Below are positions 61,660 to 64,000 of a stretch of 64,000 nucleotides of DNA, in pieces. The notes beneath the pieces are model-generated. The model had not been told where the DNA came from, ran no database searches, and worked only from the letters and a program-made list of their open reading frames with translations. The stretch comes from Cellvibrionales bacterium (GTDB taxonomy: Bacteria; Pseudomonadota; Gammaproteobacteria; Pseudomonadales; JAHEIH01). The stretch covers positions 1 through 64,000 of the forward strand of contig JAHEIH010000003.1 of NCBI GenBank assembly GCA_024639455.1, read 5' to 3'. Each line of letters begins with the position of its first letter. Position 1 is the stretch's first letter. The position numbers were made by a program, and so were the translations under genes.

Positions 61660-62721
61660 TTGAACCTCTTAAATCGCTACATTGCTCAACATATTTTCGG
61701 TGCTGTTGTGGTGACCCTGGTGGTCATCGTCGGTTTGAACCTTGTGTCGACCACGATTGACCAGTTGGGTCGGCTGGAGGCGCAATACCAAGTGCTGCAA
61801 GCCATGCAATACGTATTGACGCGTATTCCCGGCATGGTTTATGAAAATATCCCCTTTGCAAGTTTGGTGGGGTGTTTATTTGGCCTAGGCAATTTGGCAT
61901 CGAACAGTGAGTTGGTAGTGATCCGCGCTGCTGGCGTGTCTATTTTTAGAATTGTTGTCTCGGTGTTAAAACCTGTAGGCATGATAATGGTGTTCGGTAT
62001 GGTACTTGGGCAGTATATTGCCCCCGTTACTGACCAAGTGGCAGAAAGCCGCAAGGCATTGGCGCGCTATGGCGATCGTGGTTTTGTGACCACCGGTGGT
62101 GTTTGGACCCGAGAGGGTAATACCTTTATGCACTTTTCGGTTGTTCAGCCCAACGGTGTGTTATACGGCGTGTCTCATTTCCGCTTCAACGATGACAACC
62201 AGATGGTCTCAGCGGTGTACAGCGATCGCGCCACCTATCAGGGGCCGCATTGGATGTTAGAAGGCGTGGTCGAAACCGTGTTGCAAAGCGATAGCACCGA
62301 TGTGATCAACCACGATGTACTGCGTTGGGATACTGAAGTCACACCGGAGTTATTGTCGGTGGTGGCGATGAGTCCTGAAAGTTTGCCCATGACAGGGCTG
62401 TGGCAGTATTCAAAATATTTGGCCGAACAAGGGCAAAATAATGGCGAATACGTGATGGCGTTTTGGAAGAAGATGCTGCAGCCATTGAGCACCTTTGGCT
62501 TGGTGTTGGTGGCTATATCTTTTGTCTTTGGTCCCTTGCGTTCAGTGACAATGGGCTTTCGTATTTTTATCGGCGCCATTTTTGGCATCGTCTTTCAAAC
62601 CAGTCAGGATATGCTGGGCCCCGCTAGTTTGGTGTTTGGTGTGCCTCCCATCTACGCCACGCTAGTCCCCGCGGTGATGTGTATTGCTATTGGCAGTTTG
62701 ATGTTGAGCCGCGTCCGCTAG
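61660..62721 (+). CDS. lptG: Lipopolysaccharide export permease LptG
   Basis: A 353-residue LptG, a membrane component of the ABC system LptB2FG that extracts lipopolysaccharide. The chosen TTG start has GAGG six bases before it and gives the usual N-terminus (LNLLNRYIAQHIF). Longer starts at 61588 or 61648 are possible. It has LASNSELVVIRAAGVS, and FGPLRSVTMGFRI near the C-terminus, both more typical of LptG than LptF. There is no lptF before it, although this pepA-divergent locus normally reads lptF-lptG. Confidence 0.9.
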   Translation: MNLLNRYIAQHIFGAVVVTLVVIVGLNLVSTTIDQLGRLEAQYQVLQAMQYVLTRIPGMVYENIPFASLVGCLFGLGNLASNSELVVIRAAGVSIFRIVVSVLKPVGMIMVFGMVLGQYIAPVTDQVAESRKALARYGDRGFVTTGGVWTREGNTFMHFSVVQPNGVLYGVSHFRFNDDNQMVSAVYSDRATYQGPHWMLEGVVETVLQSDSTDVINHDVLRWDTEVTPELLSVVAMSPESLPMTGLWQYSKYLAEQGQNNGEYVMAFWKKMLQPLSTFGLVLVAISFVFGPLRSVTMGFRIFIGAIFGIVFQTSQDMLGPASLVFGVPPIYATLVPAVMCIAIGSLMLSRVR

Positions 62722-62722
62722 G

Positions 62723-63223
62723 TTATTTTTTCTTGTCCGGTTTCGGCAGTAATTGCAATTCGGTGCCAGAGGCTCGGTCGTGCCAGGTTTTTTTGTCTCG
62801 ATCGATCAACATCCACAGATATCCCACACCGGCAAGAGCAAGAGAGAAAAACGCGACCACAAATCGTATTGTGCACTGCGCCCAACTTGGTGCACCGCCG
62901 TCTTTTGAACTGACGATCTTACTTCGCCAAGCCTGCATCGCCAATGTTTGGCCGGTTTTGCGCCAAAAATAAGCATAGAAAAAGAACACAGTAAGAAGAC
63001 CCACAGAGAAAAGGACGCCACTCTCTACTGGCGCGCTAATGGCGCGTTGGCCGCTGTCTCGAATAGCTTGCACTTCTGCGCTATCGGTCAACGCTATCTT
63101 CACGGCCACTACAATCCCACCTGTCAGTAAACAGCAGGCAAAGACCAAAAAGCTATCGTAGACAATCGTCAATAGACGTCGAATAAGCCCGACGTGAGAA
63201 GTAGGTGAAGTGGTTGAGTTCAT
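62723..63223 (-). CDS. RDD family membrane protein
   Basis: A 166-residue membrane protein with three helices. The RDD family name-giving region is represented by GLIRRLLTIVYDSF near the start and TGQTLAMQAWRSKIV, with VAFFSLALAGVGYLWMLIDRDKKTWHDRASGTE late. RDD proteins are proposed as Na+/H+ exchangers or small transporters. It ends one base from lptG's stop codon on the opposite strand; RDD genes are often found beside lptFG. Confidence 0.9.
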   Translation of the reverse strand: MNSTTSPTSHVGLIRRLLTIVYDSFLVFACCLLTGGIVVAVKIALTDSAEVQAIRDSGQRAISAPVESGVLFSVGLLTVFFFYAYFWRKTGQTLAMQAWRSKIVSSKDGGAPSWAQCTIRFVVAFFSLALAGVGYLWMLIDRDKKTWHDRASGTELQLLPKPDKKK

Positions 63224-63255
63224 AATGCGCCTCCTTTGAGAGGCGCAAGTCTACG

Positions 63256-63663
63256 TTAGACAGCTGCCTTAGCCAAGTCGGGAGAGGGTAGCTTATTCAT
63301 CAAGTCTTCAACCCTATTTATAAGGTGATGCCAATCCAGGGGCTTGGTGAAGTAGTAGTTTGCCCCAAGCTTTTTGGCGTCATCGATATAGTTGTATTGG
63401 ACATGCGCGGAGGTCACGATACAGGGAATATGTTTCATCACCTCACATTGTGCGCGCGCATTAAGGAACTGCTGCCCACTAAACAGAGGGAGGTTGAGAT
63501 CTAATATGATCAAATCTACCCGAGCCGATTGGGCAATTTCTAAGCCATCCCTGCCATTTTTCGCGCAAATTACGTCATAGCCGCGCTGGTTAAGCATAGT
63601 TGAGGCTACAACAGTACTTGTGTGATCGTCCTCGACTATAAGGACTGTAAATGGGCTTTTCAT
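63256..63663 (-). CDS. Single-domain response regulator (CheY-like)
   Basis: A 135-residue receiver domain with no output domain. The ATG at 63663 gives MKSPFTVLIVEDDHTS; a TTG six codons earlier is less likely. The acidic pocket is EDD, the phosphorylation aspartate is in DLIILDLNLP, and the conserved lysine is in YYFTKPLDW. No histidine kinase is in the window. A pair of direct repeats lies in the upstream region. Confidence 0.9.
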   Translation of the reverse strand: MKSPFTVLIVEDDHTSTVVASTMLNQRGYDVICAKNGRDGLEIAQSARVDLIILDLNLPLFSGQQFLNARAQCEVMKHIPCIVTSAHVQYNYIDDAKKLGANYYFTKPLDWHHLINRVEDLMNKLPSPDLAKAAV

Positions 63664-63698
63664 TGTGTGCACCAAGGGCAAGTTTTTGAAATAACATA

Positions 63699-63742
63699 TT
63701 GTTACAATTGTGTTTGATTTGCAACACTTTTGTTACAATTGT
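63699..63742. promoter_or_regulatory. Two 13-bp direct repeats upstream of response regulator
   Basis: TTGTTACAATTGT occurs at 63699-63711 and again at 63730-63742, exactly 31 bases apart (about three helical turns). Each copy contains the palindrome ACAATTGT. They lie between the response regulator start and the end of the upstream gene, so they may be operator sites. Confidence 0.55.
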
Positions 63743-64000
63743 CTATTCAAGGCTAAGATGACTGGTGTCTGGAGTTTTCTGTGGAGGATCGTTTACAAGA
63801 TTTTCAATTTCTCCTAGTGGCAGGACGTCGAGCAGACTGGTGTCAGGATTTAATGGGCTGGGGTGGTCGATTTCTTGATCTTCAACCAATAAGCCCAGTG
63901 GCTTAACATCAAAGTTTGAGGTGTCAGGCGTGCTGATAGGCAGAATAGCGGCCTCTTCAATAACCAATTCGCTATTATCCAGTGCGCGGTATTGGCTGAT
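63743..64000 (-). CDS. C-terminal part of a repeat-containing protein, truncated by window edge
   Basis: The last 85 codons of a gene whose start lies beyond the window. I do not recognise it. It contains three spaced repeats: TPDTSNFDVKPLG, NPDTSLLDVLPLGE and TPDTSHLSLE, each 28-30 residues apart. The intervening sequence is acidic (VEDQEIDHPSP, IENLVNDPPQK). No membrane helix appears in the visible part, which looks disordered. It precedes the response regulator on the same strand, 79 bases apart. Confidence 0.65.
   Translation of the reverse strand: MSQYRALDNSELVIEEAAILPISTPDTSNFDVKPLGLLVEDQEIDHPSPLNPDTSLLDVLPLGEIENLVNDPPQKTPDTSHLSLE

Overview
The window reads as chromosomal DNA of an aerobic, probably marine gammaproteobacterium. 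The order ndk-rlmN-pilW-rodZ-ispG-hisS-yfgM-bamB-der and the ccoNOQP-GHIS respiratory cluster with an Fnr/Anr regulator are typical of Pseudomonas-like and Cellvibrionales/Spongiibacteraceae-like lineages. The genus assignment is inference only; there is no rRNA in the window.

Layout. 1-714: non-coding DNA rich in tandem repeats and short hairpins. 715-12521: a catabolic region with an MFS carrier, Zn alcohol dehydrogenase, coniferyl-type aldehyde dehydrogenase, CaiB/BaiF CoA-transferase, a complete TRAP transporter, and three acyl-CoA dehydrogenases. Two of these are small, adjacent, and look like partners. 12534-19143: secreted or lipid-linked hydrolases (SdsA-like alkylsulfatase, pectinacetylesterase-like lipoprotein), an FAD monooxygenase with a Dabb protein, a ThuA-like protein and a DUF3237 protein. 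19278-26247: cytochrome c', cytochrome b561, an AbgT transporter, a NUDIX hydrolase, two MFS carriers and a DUF1415 protein. 26248-26740: a second copy of the hairpin repeat family, then tRNA-Ala(GGC).

27824-31962 is the most distinctive accessory locus. It is a compact bacteriocin/microcin-type export cluster: a HlyD/CvaA adaptor, a 67-residue free-standing LuxR-type HTH protein, a 67-residue double-glycine precursor peptide, a small three-helix membrane protein (candidate immunity) and a C39-peptidase ABC exporter. No TolC is in the window, so an outer-membrane partner would have to come from elsewhere.

31931-41752 carries cbb3 oxidase and its assembly genes, all on the minus strand: YIP1-family gene, ccoN, ccoO, ccoQ, ccoP, ccoG, ccoH, ccoI, ccoS, and a TauE/SafE-like protein, with fnr just upstream. 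An Fnr/Anr site sits about 41.5 bases before the predicted transcription start of the YIP1 gene, so the oxidase operon is probably induced at low oxygen with YIP1 as its first gene.

41849-51946 is housekeeping: dusC, then ndk to der. 52061-54766 encodes a two-subunit molybdenum hydroxylase (IorAB type). 54825-64000 holds an M13 peptidase, enoyl-CoA hydratase, trmH-PilZ-rsmJ, holC-pepA, lptG without its usual partner lptF, an RDD protein, a single-domain response regulator, and the C-terminal part of a repeat-containing protein that runs off the window end.
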